A stretch of DNA of 64,000 nucleotides from Sphingopyxis sp. (GCA_016793775.1 JAEULK010000022.1:1-64000); one strand, 5' to 3'. Counted from the first letter of the stretch, positions 42,536 through 51,527 are shown. Translations and numbers: made by a program. Notes: generated from the sequence alone by a model not told the origin.

Positions 42536-43471
42536 TTAGTCGCCGGTCTCCGACGGTGCTTCCAGCTCGACGACTACCGGCGGATGCAGGCGCAGGCGGT
42601 GGACGCGGCGTTCGTCGGCCTCGGTCACCTCGATGCGCCAGCCGCTGGGGTGGAGCAGGATTTCGCCGACCTCGGGAACATGGCCCGCGAGCACGGCGGA
42701 GAGGCCGCCCAGCGTATCGACATCTTCCTCGACCTCGGCGAGACGCGGATCGATCGCCTCGCCGATATCGTCGAGTTTGGCACGCGCGTCGGCGTCCCAG
42801 CGACCATTGTCGCCGCGGGTGAACAGCAGCACCGGCTCGTCGTCATGCTCGTCTTCGATCTCGCCGACGATTTCCTCGACCAGGTCCTCGATGGTAACCA
42901 AGCCCTCGGTGCCCGAATATTCGTCGATGACGATGGCGAGATGCGTGCGCTTGGCGCGCATGTCGGCAAGCAGATCGAGCGCGTCCATCGATTGCGGGAC
43001 GTAAAGCGGCTGGCGGATCAGATCGAGCAGCGGCGGCGGGTCGCGCTTGTCGGCGAGCACGACGAACACATCCTTGACGTGGATCATGCCGATGACTTCG
43101 TCGAGCGTCTCGCGATAGACCGGCAGGCGGCTGTGCCCCGCATCGGCAAAGATCGCGACGATCTCGTCGAAACTCGCGCTTTCCGAAATGGCGATGATCT
43201 CGCCGCGCGGCACCGCGACATCATCGACGGTCTGCTGCCCGAACTGGAGGAGGTTGCGCACCATCTTGCGCTCGATCGGGGAAAGGTCGCCGACGACGCT
43301 GCTGCCGCGCCTCTCCTGCCCCTCTTCCTCGGCCTCGTCGATGACCTCTTCGATCTGTTCGCGCAGCGACGGTTCCTTGTCGCCGCCGAACAACAATGTC
43401 TTCAGTCCGGCCAGCAGGCCGGATCTACTGTCCTCTTCCGATCGATTCGAAGATCCCTGGTCGTCGGGCAT
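42536..43471 (-). CDS. corC: CorC/HlyC-family CBS-domain protein
   Basis: 311 residues from ATG 43471, 19 bases beyond the ybeY stop; an alternative ATG 43501 would overlap ybeY. No membrane segment, so this is the soluble CorC-type. Order: acidic N-terminus, CBS pair (about residues 65-190; VPRGEIIAISESASFDEI, YSGTEGLVTIEDLVEEIVGE), then the transporter-associated CorC_HlyC domain. Linked in other bacteria to magnesium/cobalt homeostasis with CorA, but its conserved neighbours here are ybeY and phoH, the ribosome and RNA quality-control set. Confidence 0.9.
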   Translation of the reverse strand: MPDDQGSSNRSEEDSRSGLLAGLKTLLFGGDKEPSLREQIEEVIDEAEEEGQERRGSSVVGDLSPIERKMVRNLLQFGQQTVDDVAVPRGEIIAISESASFDEIVAIFADAGHSRLPVYRETLDEVIGMIHVKDVFVVLADKRDPPPLLDLIRQPLYVPQSMDALDLLADMRAKRTHLAIVIDEYSGTEGLVTIEDLVEEIVGEIEDEHDDEPVLLFTRGDNGRWDADARAKLDDIGEAIDPRLAEVEEDVDTLGGLSAVLAGHVPEVGEILLHPSGWRIEVTEADERRVHRLRLHPPVVVELEAPSETGD

Positions 43472-43490
43472 GATGCTGCGGGTTTCCCTG

Positions 43491-43997
43491 TTAAATCTCA
43501 TCCGCATATGGATTGGCGAGGCCCAGCGATGCAAGCGCTTTCACCTCGAGCGCCTCCATGGCGGCCGCGCCGGCATCGTCCATATGGTCGTAACCGATCA
43601 GATGGAGCGTGCCATGGACGATCAGGTGCGTCGCATGGTCCTCCAGCGAGATGCCCTTCTCCTCGGCTTCGCGCGCGCAGGTCTCGCGCGCCAGTACGAT
43701 ATCGCCGAGCAGGATTTCACCGTCGTCGCTGTTGGCCAGCCCCTCGAGCAGATCGTCCTGCACCTGCGGGAAGGACAGCACGTTGGTCGGTTTGTCCTTG
43801 CTGCGGAAGTCGCGGTTGAGCGTGTGGACCTCGGCATCGTCGGTCAGGCGGACCGCGACCTCGACCAGCGGCGCCGCGTCGGCGAGCCCGGCGAAGGGGG
43901 TCAGCGCGAGCGCGGCCGCCACCGCCTCGGCGGCGCGCACCTCCCAGTCGAGCGTATCGGGCCAGGGGGTCGCGGCATGGGTTTCGACGGTCAGCAT
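43491..43997 (-). CDS. ybeY: rRNA maturation endoribonuclease YbeY
   Basis: 168 residues. The zinc-site motif HGTLHLIGYDHMDD (about residues 128-141) with its three His, and the KDKPTNVLSFPQ block are diagnostic. YbeY matures 16S rRNA and takes part in ribosome quality control. In most alphaproteobacteria it directly follows phoH; here phoH lies 10.9 kb away on the same strand with unrelated genes between. The gene is packed against corC. Confidence 0.97.
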   Translation of the reverse strand: MLTVETHAATPWPDTLDWEVRAAEAVAAALALTPFAGLADAAPLVEVAVRLTDDAEVHTLNRDFRSKDKPTNVLSFPQVQDDLLEGLANSDDGEILLGDIVLARETCAREAEEKGISLEDHATHLIVHGTLHLIGYDHMDDAGAAAMEALEVKALASLGLANPYADEI

Positions 43998-44021
43998 GGC
44001 GGCACGATCATCGCGAAATCA

Positions 44022-44768
44022 TCATTCGATATGCTGATCATAGGTATCGGCTTTCGCGACCGGCTTCTCATGAGCCATCGGGCCGAGATCGGCAGCGCGT
44101 CCGACAAGTGCCGAAATATAGTTGTCGAATCGAACATCGCGCTTTGGATCCGTCACTAGGAGAACGGGATGGGTCGAAAGGTTCGGCGGAATGTCCTCTG
44201 CGACCGGAGCCCGCCGAGCAATCGTCCAGGAGATTAGCTGTTTTGACAGAGTACCGTAACCAAGCAGGTCGTCGCTGATTTTGGCCTTCGCGATTTCAGG
44301 AACCGCGGAAGTTCCGTCCTCCGCGCCAACCAAGATCGTCCCAACATGGGTAATCTTGCCGGGCGCAACGTCGAAGCCATAGCTCCCCATCGACAGGGCG
44401 GTGTTGCCGACCGAACCAACGACCCAAAAGCCGGGTGTTATGGCGGTCAGAAAGCAGGCTCGATCACGGCCCGCATCAAAGGTCCAGGGCTTCGCCTCAT
44501 AATAGATGGCCGCGGCGTCCTTCACCCGCCGCGCGTTCGTCGATCTTAGTCCCCCGCGATCCTCGACCGTCGATTTGCCGGTGGCCGGGTCCAAGCGGAC
44601 GAATTCCAGCCACTGCTTGAAGCTTTGCTTGCCATTCATCGGCTGGACGCAGGCGAAGATATAGCCCGCGTTCGCATCATAAACGAATTTGCCCGGCTCG
44701 ATGGGCCGTTCGGCGCTAGCGGACGTCGCGCAAAAAGCTAAGCCCAGAAACAGAAACAACCGTTTCAT
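44022..44768 (-). CDS. Exported protein of unknown function
   Basis: 248 residues from ATG 44768, which overlaps the upstream gene's stop by four bases (ATGA). Signal peptide MKRLFLFLGLAFCATSASA. The mature part has FVYDANAGYIFACVQPMNG with a single Cys and RACFLTAITPGFWV; otherwise no known domain. Codon use is less GC3-biased than neighbouring housekeeping genes, fitting an accessory origin. With 44765-45247 it forms a coupled pair. Confidence 0.6.
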   Translation of the reverse strand: MKRLFLFLGLAFCATSASAERPIEPGKFVYDANAGYIFACVQPMNGKQSFKQWLEFVRLDPATGKSTVEDRGGLRSTNARRVKDAAAIYYEAKPWTFDAGRDRACFLTAITPGFWVVGSVGNTALSMGSYGFDVAPGKITHVGTILVGAEDGTSAVPEIAKAKISDDLLGYGTLSKQLISWTIARRAPVAEDIPPNLSTHPVLLVTDPKRDVRFDNYISALVGRAADLGPMAHEKPVAKADTYDQHIE

Positions 44769-45247
44769 GGTGCCAATACCTCCGCTTCGGGTTTGGGTCC
44801 CGAGGCATAGGCTGCCATCCGGTCGATCACCTGCGCACTGGCCTTGCCGTCGTTGGCGACGACGAGGTCGCCGTGATCGACAAAGACATTCCACTCCACC
44901 TCCGGAAGCGCGTATCTTTGATAACCGTGCAGGCCCATGCATTTCCGCATCGCCGCGTTTCGCATCCGAAGCGTGTCGATATCTCCCAAACGGTCGTTGA
45001 TGATAAAGGCAAGCAGCCCGCCGGTCTGTGTCTTGGCCCTTGACGACATCACCGAGACCGATTGACCGACGCAATAGAGAATGTCACCGCGCGCCACGTC
45101 CTCGGCCACGCCGTCCTTGTGAAACAAAAAGAATTTCGCCGGGTCGTCCTGCTTCTCGTTTTCTTTGGCGCCCGCGATCGGCGCGAAAAGGAATAGGACC
45201 GGCAAGGCGATCAACGCCCTAAACGCACTGTTCCAGTCTGACGGCAT
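44765..45247 (-). CDS. Exported protein of unknown function (partner of 44022-44768)
   Basis: 160 residues from ATG 45247. Signal peptide FRALIALPVLFLFAPIAG, then an acidic mature part with FFLFHKDGVAEDVARGDILY and two Cys (YCVGQSV, KCMGLHGYQRY). No family recognised. Coupled to the following gene by an ATGA overlap, so the two exported proteins are made together. Base composition is slightly lower in GC than flanking genes. Confidence 0.6.
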   Translation of the reverse strand: MPSDWNSAFRALIALPVLFLFAPIAGAKENEKQDDPAKFFLFHKDGVAEDVARGDILYCVGQSVSVMSSRAKTQTGGLLAFIINDRLGDIDTLRMRNAAMRKCMGLHGYQRYALPEVEWNVFVDHGDLVVANDGKASAQVIDRMAAYASGPKPEAEVLAP

Positions 45248-45345
45248 AGAGATTCCCGATAAAGTCCGCGCCGACCGGCACAGATTGATGCATCAGGACG
45301 CTATAGCGACGAAGCCCAATGGGACAGCCCCAAATTCGTCGGGGG

Positions 45346-45492
45346 TCAATGCATGTGCCGCCGCTTGTCGAGGTTGCGCGTCACATAGATGGCGGTGACC
45401 TTGCCGTCCTCGATCTCCAGCGCCGTGGTCTGCAACTCGCCGTGCTTCATCAACTGCGGCGCGGCGGTATAGGGGTCGGCTACCTTCGTCAT
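45346..45492 (-). pseudogene. Fragment resembling the C-terminal end of an ECF41-type sigma factor
   Basis: 48 residues from ATG 45492 with a GGAGAC site. The segment LEIEDGKVTAIYVTRNLDKR matches the SnoaL-like C-terminal end of ECF41 sigma factors (pattern DGKI..IY.VRNPDKLRH). The sigma domains themselves are absent, so it is either a decayed sigma factor gene or a small orphan domain. It is divergent from a DoxX gene; DoxX/ECF41 neighbours are common in other bacteria, which fits a remnant. Confidence 0.55.
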
Positions 45493-45700
45493 CGTCTTGT
45501 CTCCATTGTTTGGGTTGTGCAGACTTGACGAGACAGCGTCGGCGGCTGTGACATGAGCGACGAAAAAATTTTCGCCCGGCCGTTTTTTTGGAGCCGCCAC
45601 CCGAAGATCCGGAAACGCTTGGTTGCAAAAATGGCGCTTTGCCGGGCGGGAAAGCTGGCCTAGCATCGCCGCATCATCCACCAGGCGAGGGGTACGCGGC
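45493..45700. other. Gap between ECF41 fragment and doxX
   Basis: About 208 bases. It may contain decayed coding sequence of the sigma gene in addition to the divergent promoters, but no frame is convincing. Confidence 0.3.
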
Positions 45701-46081
45701 ATGAAATTTCTCGATGGCTATAGCGAACAGGCTTATGCGCTGCTGCGCATCGTCGCCGGCCTGCTGTTCCTGGCGCATGGCGTGCAGAAATTCCTGAACT
45801 TCCCGGTCCCCTTTCCCTATCCGCTGAACCCGATGCTGATGGCCGCGGGCGCGATAGAGCTGGTCGCGGGCACGATGATCGTCATCGGCGTCTTGACGCG
45901 CCCCGCCGCCTTCATCGCCAGCGGCATGTCGGCGGTCGGTTATTGGATGGCGCACGGCACCCAAAGCCCCTTCCCGATCGCCAATGGCGGCGAGACGATC
46001 GCACTCTACTGCTTCCTCTTCCTGTTCATCGCGACGCGCGGTGCGGGCATCTGGAGTGCCGACGGGGCGATGAGGAAATAG
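45701..46081 (+). CDS. DoxX-family membrane protein
   Basis: 126 residues from ATG 45701. Four hydrophobic helices with AYALLRIVAGLLFLAHGVQK and the closing ALYCFLFLFIATRGAG, the DoxX pattern. DoxX proteins are linked to quinone or redox sensing; some are partners of ECF41 sigma factors, which fits the divergent fragment at 45346. A terminator follows directly. Confidence 0.9.
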   Translation: MKFLDGYSEQAYALLRIVAGLLFLAHGVQKFLNFPVPFPYPLNPMLMAAGAIELVAGTMIVIGVLTRPAAFIASGMSAVGYWMAHGTQSPFPIANGGETIALYCFLFLFIATRGAGIWSADGAMRK

Positions 46082-46090
46082 CATAATAAT

Positions 46091-46120
46091 GGGGGCGGCC
46101 CATCGCGGAGCCGCCCCTTT
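46091..46120 (+). terminator. Intrinsic terminator after doxX
   Basis: GGGGCGGC (46092-46099) and GCCGCCCC (46110-46117) arms followed by TTT; it separates doxX from the convergent DUF6607 gene. Confidence 0.75.
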
Positions 46121-46149
46121 GAGGTGCGGGCTTCACATGGTGAAGGTCG

Positions 46150-47124
46150 TCAGAACTTTCGCGTATTGGTCTCGATCAACTTCTTCGCTTCCTCGATCGC
46201 CTTCGCGGTCGTCAGCGTCTTGTCCTGGATCTCGTCGGCCATTTCGAGCAGGCGGCCGCTGATCACGGTGCCGGTCTGCGCTTCCTCCTGGATCGCGATA
46301 CCGCCCTTGGTCGCGGCGACGCGGTCCCATTCGGCGCGGATCGCGGCCCAATAATCCTTGGTCGCGGCCCAATAATCGTCGGCCGCCTTCACGTCATACT
46401 GGTCGTATTTGATATAGGTGTTGAGGACATATTCCTGGACGATCGGTACCAGCTTACCGTCCTTGATCCCCATCTTGGTATTGTCCTGCCAATGGACCCA
46501 GCCGTCGGGCGAGGGCTGGTGGCGATTAATCGAATAATAGCGGTCGTAGACCGGACCCCGCACCGCATCGCGACGCGCGAGCGGGCGCCAGGTCCAGTTC
46601 GAGCGCCAGCGGCGGATGCCCGCCTGCGTCTCGAACTGCCCCCAACCGCCGTAGCGCGGGCTGTCATCGACCTGATAGACGGTCTGCGACCAGCGCCCGG
46701 TGCGCATGCGCTCGGGCACGTCTTCCCAGGTCCAGGCGTTGCGATCCGAATAGACCAGCACCTTGGCGGGTTCATATTCCCAGTCCTGGCGCCAATGCTT
46801 GATGATCATGCTCTTGTCGTCGTCGCCGGTGATGACCAGCATATGCTGCAAGCGGATCACGCGGCCGGTGTCCTCGATCACGCGCACCACCTCGTTGCCG
46901 CCCGAGCGCTTGGGTTCGAGCACTTCGTAGTTCGGGTCCCAACGCGTCGATTCCTGCATGTTGAAGCTGACCCGGTAATTGCCCGCCATCGCGAGGATGT
47001 CGGCGCGATCCTGCTCGAAATTGGCCGCCGCGGCGTCGGCGGCGATCGGCGGATGCGCGAGCGCCGCCGTGGGCAAGGTCGCTGCCAACAGCAGCGCGGC
47101 GACAAATTTCCGATAGTTTTTCAT
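46150..47124 (-). CDS. Exported DUF6607-family protein
   Basis: 324 residues from ATG 47124. Signal peptide VAALLLAATLPTAALA. The mature part is rich in Trp and Tyr (WRQDWEYEPAKVLVYSDRN, PRYGGWGQFETQAGIRRWRS), the DUF6607 pattern. The gene directly follows a haem/iron-type TonB receptor (20-base gap), so the two are probably one iron-responsive transcript. Function unknown. The context suggests a periplasmic role in iron or haem use, by inference. Confidence 0.75.
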   Translation of the reverse strand: MKNYRKFVAALLLAATLPTAALAHPPIAADAAAANFEQDRADILAMAGNYRVSFNMQESTRWDPNYEVLEPKRSGGNEVVRVIEDTGRVIRLQHMLVITGDDDKSMIIKHWRQDWEYEPAKVLVYSDRNAWTWEDVPERMRTGRWSQTVYQVDDSPRYGGWGQFETQAGIRRWRSNWTWRPLARRDAVRGPVYDRYYSINRHQPSPDGWVHWQDNTKMGIKDGKLVPIVQEYVLNTYIKYDQYDVKAADDYWAATKDYWAAIRAEWDRVAATKGGIAIQEEAQTGTVISGRLLEMADEIQDKTLTTAKAIEEAKKLIETNTRKF

Positions 47125-47144
47125 GGGTGCAGTCCTTCTTGTCG

Positions 47145-49436
47145 TCAGAAGCGGTAGCTGAGCGAGGCGCTCGCGTTGCGGCCGGGCTGGGTATAGGCGT
47201 CGGTCACGAGCGAGGTCGAAGCGAGCCCGCGGACGTCGCTCCACCAGCTGTATTTCTTGTCGAGGATGTTGAAGACCCCTGCGCGCAGCGTCAGGCCGTC
47301 GAACACGCGGACAAAGGCGGTCGCGTCGAGGATGGTGAAATCGTCGGGGCGGAAACATTCGGAGGTGCACAGGCCGGTGGTGCGCGACGCCTGCTTGCGC
47401 GCGGCGTGGGTCATGATCAGCTGGCCGCCGAAACGCCCGCCGGGCGCACGGTAACCGACGCCGGCGACCAGCTTCAGCGGGTCGATCGTCGACAACGGGC
47501 TGCGCGCGCCATTGGGTTCGATCACATCACCCGTCGCATAGGATAGGGCGAGCGTCGCATAGAGGCCGGACGACGCTCGCCCCTCGAAACGTGCCTCGGC
47601 CCCCTTGACCCGGACACGATCGAGATTCACGAACTGGAAGATGGCCGGGTCGGCGGGCGTGAAGCTGCCGCTCACCTGTTCCTGGCTGATGAAATCCTTG
47701 TAGCGTGCGCTGAACGCGGTGACGTCGAGGCTGATCGCGTCGGTAGAGAAGCGCAGGCCGCCCTCGAAGCTGGTGCTGCGTTCCGGCCCCAGATCGGGGT
47801 TCGGAATCGAGGTATAGCCCGACGCGAGGTTCGAGAAGAACTGGTTCACCTGGCCGGGCTCGGGCGCCTTGAAGCCGGTCGCATAATTGCCGAACAGCCG
47901 GACCTCGTCGGTGATCTTGAACACCGCGCCGAATTTGGGTGAAACGCGCGACCCATCCTGCTTGGCCCCCGCAAAAGCGGGGAGCAGCGGATCGTCGTCG
48001 GGCGACAGGTCGTACCAGTCGAAACGCAGCGCCGGATAGAGCAGCAGGCGGCCGTCGGCGACCGCGATTTCGTCGCCCACGAACAGTCCGGCGCGGGTGA
48101 AATCGGTGCTGGGGAAAGCGCGTGTCGGGAAGGTTTCGCCAAAGGGCGGCACGGTGCCGTCGCGCGAGCCCCGCTGGCGTGTCTTGCTGATATCGCCGCC
48201 GAAGACGAGGCGGTGCGAGATCGAACCGGTGGCGAAATCGGCGCGCGCGTCGGCGGCGGCGCCGATCACGCGGTTCTCGAAGGTGTTGAGGCGCGTGCGG
48301 TCGGCTGCGGGGGTGCGGTCTTCCTCGGTATATTGATTGTCCTCGCCGCCCTGCCAATAGAGCGCGACGCGGGCGAAGTCGATCGCCCCCTCGCCTTCCC
48401 AGCTCCAGTCGAGCGAGACGCGCTTGCGCTTCCCGCCGTCGAAGCCCTCAAGGCGATCGACGCTCGAGGTGATGACGCCCGCTGCGTTGCGCGTCGCGGT
48501 CACGCCGGTCAGGCCATTGGTATAAAGGTCGGTGTCGAGATATTCCCCGGTCAGGCGCAATTTGTGCCCGTTCGCGGGATCATAGACGATGCGCGCGAGC
48601 GCGGCGTTAGACTTGCCGTCCTGCGGATTGGGCAAGGTGCGCTGCGGCCCGGTGCCGGGAACAAGGCCCGAGGTACCGGCGGTGCCGACCGGGAAGACAA
48701 TGCCCGGATTGGTGCCCTTGTTGTCGAGTTCCTGCCAGTCGCGGCGCGTATAGGCCGCCATGACCGACCAGTCGCCGCTGCGGCCCGCGATGATCGCGGT
48801 TTCGGCGAACTCCTGGTCGGCGCTGCTATAAGCGGAGCGGACGAGACCGCCGACCGACTTGCCGCCGGTCAGGAAGTCCGCTGGATCGCTGGTGACGAAG
48901 CTGACCGCACCGGCAAGACCGTCGCTGCCATAGAGCGCCGACGAGGGACCGCGCAGGATTTCGACCGACTTGACGAGACCGAGGTCGACATAGTCGCCGC
49001 GACCCGCCGCCTGCGCGCCGAAGCTGAAACCGTCGGGAACGCGCACGCCGTCGACCTGGATCAGCACGCGGTTGCCGCCGATACCGCGAATGTTGAAGCT
49101 GTCGTTGCCCGCGCGGCCCGTTGCGCCGAGCGCGGCGCCGAACCGCGCTGGCTGGCGCTGGACGCTGACGCCGGGCTCGAAGCGGACGAGATCGCGGATG
49201 TCGGTCGCGAGTTCGTTCGCGATCTGCTCTTCGGTGATCAGCGAGACGGTGAGCGGCACATCTTCGGCCTTCACCTCGGTTCGGGTCGCGGTGACGACGA
49301 TCTGGTTCTTGCGGCTCGCCCAATAGGCGCCGTCATCGTCCTGCGCTGCGGCGGGCGTCGCGATCGCGGCAAGCGCGAGGCCGACAGCCGTGCCGGTGGC
49401 GAGACGCGAGATGAACGGCGAACCTTGGATAGTCAA
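47145..49436 (-). CDS. TonB-dependent haem/iron receptor (TonB-hemoglobin type)
   Basis: 763 residues from TTG 49436, chosen because AGGGGAAGAAG precedes it and the signal peptide (TGTAVGLALAAIATPAAA) then starts near residue 12; an ATG at 49508 would add 24 residues. TonB box QIVVTATRTEV, plug with DSFNIRGIGGNRVLIQVDGV and VEILRGPSSALYGSDGLAGA, and barrel. The spacing and motif set match haem/haemoglobin-transferrin-type receptors. A Fur-box-like site lies about 80 bases upstream. Downstream is a DUF6607 gene. Confidence 0.9.
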   Translation of the reverse strand: MTIQGSPFISRLATGTAVGLALAAIATPAAAQDDDGAYWASRKNQIVVTATRTEVKAEDVPLTVSLITEEQIANELATDIRDLVRFEPGVSVQRQPARFGAALGATGRAGNDSFNIRGIGGNRVLIQVDGVRVPDGFSFGAQAAGRGDYVDLGLVKSVEILRGPSSALYGSDGLAGAVSFVTSDPADFLTGGKSVGGLVRSAYSSADQEFAETAIIAGRSGDWSVMAAYTRRDWQELDNKGTNPGIVFPVGTAGTSGLVPGTGPQRTLPNPQDGKSNAALARIVYDPANGHKLRLTGEYLDTDLYTNGLTGVTATRNAAGVITSSVDRLEGFDGGKRKRVSLDWSWEGEGAIDFARVALYWQGGEDNQYTEEDRTPAADRTRLNTFENRVIGAAADARADFATGSISHRLVFGGDISKTRQRGSRDGTVPPFGETFPTRAFPSTDFTRAGLFVGDEIAVADGRLLLYPALRFDWYDLSPDDDPLLPAFAGAKQDGSRVSPKFGAVFKITDEVRLFGNYATGFKAPEPGQVNQFFSNLASGYTSIPNPDLGPERSTSFEGGLRFSTDAISLDVTAFSARYKDFISQEQVSGSFTPADPAIFQFVNLDRVRVKGAEARFEGRASSGLYATLALSYATGDVIEPNGARSPLSTIDPLKLVAGVGYRAPGGRFGGQLIMTHAARKQASRTTGLCTSECFRPDDFTILDATAFVRVFDGLTLRAGVFNILDKKYSWWSDVRGLASTSLVTDAYTQPGRNASASLSYRF

Positions 49437-49514
49437 TCTTCTTCCCCTTTGCAGATTGCGACTGACTCGCAATAGCGGCGCCATAGGCAGGCAAAGCGCG
49501 GGGGTCAAGCGTTA

Positions 49515-49535
49515 TGCTATTGAGAATCGTTTGCG
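49515..49535. promoter_or_regulatory. Candidate Fur-type iron box
   Basis: TGCTATTGAGAATCGTTTGC centred at about 49525 resembles the alphaproteobacterial iron-response consensus TTGAGAATgATTTGCaa. It lies between the divergent TonB receptor and TIR gene starts, so it may act on both. Confidence 0.5.
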
Positions 49536-49632
49536 TCATACAGGATAGGCTCGAGGTCGGAATATCCGGAGAAACTAAGCGATTGCCCTGCCCCGCCTCG
49601 CGCGGCATGATAGCGAAGGGGGAACAGGACCG

Positions 49633-50613
49633 ATGGCGGCAGAGGTCTTCATCAGCTATTCGTCGAAGGACCGCACCATCGCGAACATGGTGTGCGCGCT
49701 GCTCGAGGAGCGCGGCCACCGCTGCTGGATCGCACCGCGCGACATATTGCCCGGCACCGAATGGGGCGAGGCGATCGTCACCGGGCTGAAGGGCGCGCAG
49801 GTCTTCGTGCTCGTCTTTTCGCAGCATGCGAACACGTCGCCGCAGATATTGCGCGAGGTCGAACGCGCGGTGCACCTGGGGCTGCCGATCATCCCGTTTC
49901 GCATCGAGGATGTCGTCCCCGAACGCAGCCTCGAATATTTCATGAGCGTGCCGCACTGGCTGGATGCGCTGTCGCCGCCGGTAGAGGACCATATCGCACG
50001 GCTGGGTGATGTGGTGAGCCAGCTGGTCAATGGCGTCACCGACGCGCGCGACTATCGCTCGGCCAAGCCGCAGGGCGCGGCGAAGCTCAGCTGGAACAAT
50101 GCGCTTGTGCGCGCCGGAACCGGCGGCGCCGTGCTTGCACTGCTGCTGCTCGCCGCCTGGCTCGGCGGGCTCACTCCGCCCGCCTCGCCGATCGGCTGGC
50201 TCGCCGCGCTGGTGGCGCTGGCGATCCCCGCCGGAGTGGTCGGCAGCGGGCAGGCAAAATGGTGGACCGCGCGCACGGTGCAGGGCGTGCTCCTAGTCTT
50301 GCTGGTCGTCGGAGCGGCCACCTATGGCTGGGCGCACAGCAGCTATGTGATCGCGGGTGCGCAGGGCGCGCCGCTGGTACGCGGCAGTGAATGCACCCCC
50401 GACGCGAAGCTGGTGTATGAGAGCGAATGCCCCGGCCTGCCCTCGGACGCGCTGATCGACGCCGCTTATGACGAGGCGGCCTTGTGGACTGCCGCGTCGA
50501 TCGGGCGGGTGAAGCTGATCCTCGGCGGCGCGTGGATGCTCGCCGCAGCTGCCGCGGCGCTGCTCGTCGCGGGCTGGCTCGGCGGTCCGCGCAAGCTGAA
50601 GCAGGAGGGTTGA
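49633..50613 (+). CDS. Membrane-anchored TIR-domain protein
   Basis: 326 residues. TIR domain about residues 1-135: box 1 AEVFISYSSKDR, APRDILPGTEWGEAI, and VFVLVFSQHANTSP followed by helix QILREVERAV, where Glu75 aligns by eye with the catalytic Glu of SARM1-type NADases. After a linker come four hydrophobic helices (about 159-176, 186-204, 215-233, 297-317). By the positive-inside pattern, the loop between helices 3 and 4 (about 235-290, two Cys, GSECTPD and YESECPG) faces the periplasm. A GAGGG site sits inside its last codons for the next gene. It heads an operon of exported paralogues and is the probable effector. Confidence 0.85.
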   Translation: MAAEVFISYSSKDRTIANMVCALLEERGHRCWIAPRDILPGTEWGEAIVTGLKGAQVFVLVFSQHANTSPQILREVERAVHLGLPIIPFRIEDVVPERSLEYFMSVPHWLDALSPPVEDHIARLGDVVSQLVNGVTDARDYRSAKPQGAAKLSWNNALVRAGTGGAVLALLLLAAWLGGLTPPASPIGWLAALVALAIPAGVVGSGQAKWWTARTVQGVLLVLLVVGAATYGWAHSSYVIAGAQGAPLVRGSECTPDAKLVYESECPGLPSDALIDAAYDEAALWTAASIGRVKLILGGAWMLAAAAAALLVAGWLGGPRKLKQEG

Positions 50614-50614
50614 G

Positions 50615-51520
50615 ATGCGTTTTCGGAGGATGATGGCCGCGCTCGCGACGCTCGCTTTGCCGATGGCGGCGCAGGCGCAGACGCCGCCCGACGCGGCCCG
50701 TCTGAAGACGATCGAGGCCAAGGTGCCTCCGCAAAGCTGGTATCCCGACGGCTATTATGACGTCCGCATCGCCGCCGAGGCGCAGGTCGCCGAGGTGCCG
50801 CGCGCCACCAAGGACCTCGCCTTCGACTGGGGCGATGGCAGCGGCAAACGCTATGACATCATCGATTGCAGCGCCGAATATTTCACCGACGCCGCGGACT
50901 ATGACCCGCTGATGCTGCGCTATGCGACCGACGCGGTCGATATCTCGCGCATCCGCTCCGAACTCGAACGGCTCGGCTTTCCGCTCGCGGTCTATGCCGA
51001 GCCGCTCGCCGCCTTCGAGCGCGCGCGGGTCGAGGCGGCGGCGAAATTGTCCGAGCGCGATGTCCGCATCGCCGCGGGGCTCGAAATGCCCGCCGAGGAC
51101 GAGCCCTATCCGGACGATGTCGGCGATTATGAGGATTCGCCTGAATTCCGTTTCGTCGCGGCGGTCGAGGCCAATCGAAAGCGGCTCGCGCCCAAGCTGC
51201 CGATGGTCACGCTCGAGGGCGGCTGCGGCGCTGGCGAAGGCGCGCCGGTGATCGTCAAGACCAGCCCGCCGGGCGGCGAGGTGCTGCTCGCCAACGCCTT
51301 CGCCTTCAAGGTGTGCACGCGCAAGAATACCGATCCCTGGGACCGCTTCGCCTGCAAGTGGAACGAGATCGAGACCGGGGTCGAAAAACAATTGTCGGGC
51401 CGCTACGTCTATCAGGTCAAATGGCCCGACGGCACGGTACGCAAGGGCACGCGCGAGATCATCGCGGGACCCGACGGCGACCCCGCCTCCACCGTGACCT
51501 TCCGGAAGACCGGGAGCTAG
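50615..51520 (+). CDS. Exported TIR-operon paralogue 1
   Basis: 301 residues from ATG 50615, one base after the TIR stop, with AGGAGG in the TIR 3' end, a near-certain operon. Signal peptide MMAALATLALPMAAQAQ. The shared N-terminal core is VPPQSWYPDGYYDVRIAAEA; the shared C-terminal domain begins TSPPGGEVLLANAFAFKVC, continues with DPWDRFACKW and ends in SGRYVYQVKWPDGTVRKGT, a PEGA-like surface-anchoring pattern. Paired Cys near residues 234-242 and in the C-terminal domain. Function unknown; predicted periplasmic partner of the TIR protein. Confidence 0.85.
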   Translation: MRFRRMMAALATLALPMAAQAQTPPDAARLKTIEAKVPPQSWYPDGYYDVRIAAEAQVAEVPRATKDLAFDWGDGSGKRYDIIDCSAEYFTDAADYDPLMLRYATDAVDISRIRSELERLGFPLAVYAEPLAAFERARVEAAAKLSERDVRIAAGLEMPAEDEPYPDDVGDYEDSPEFRFVAAVEANRKRLAPKLPMVTLEGGCGAGEGAPVIVKTSPPGGEVLLANAFAFKVCTRKNTDPWDRFACKWNEIETGVEKQLSGRYVYQVKWPDGTVRKGTREIIAGPDGDPASTVTFRKTGS

Positions 51521-51527
51521 GCCGGCG

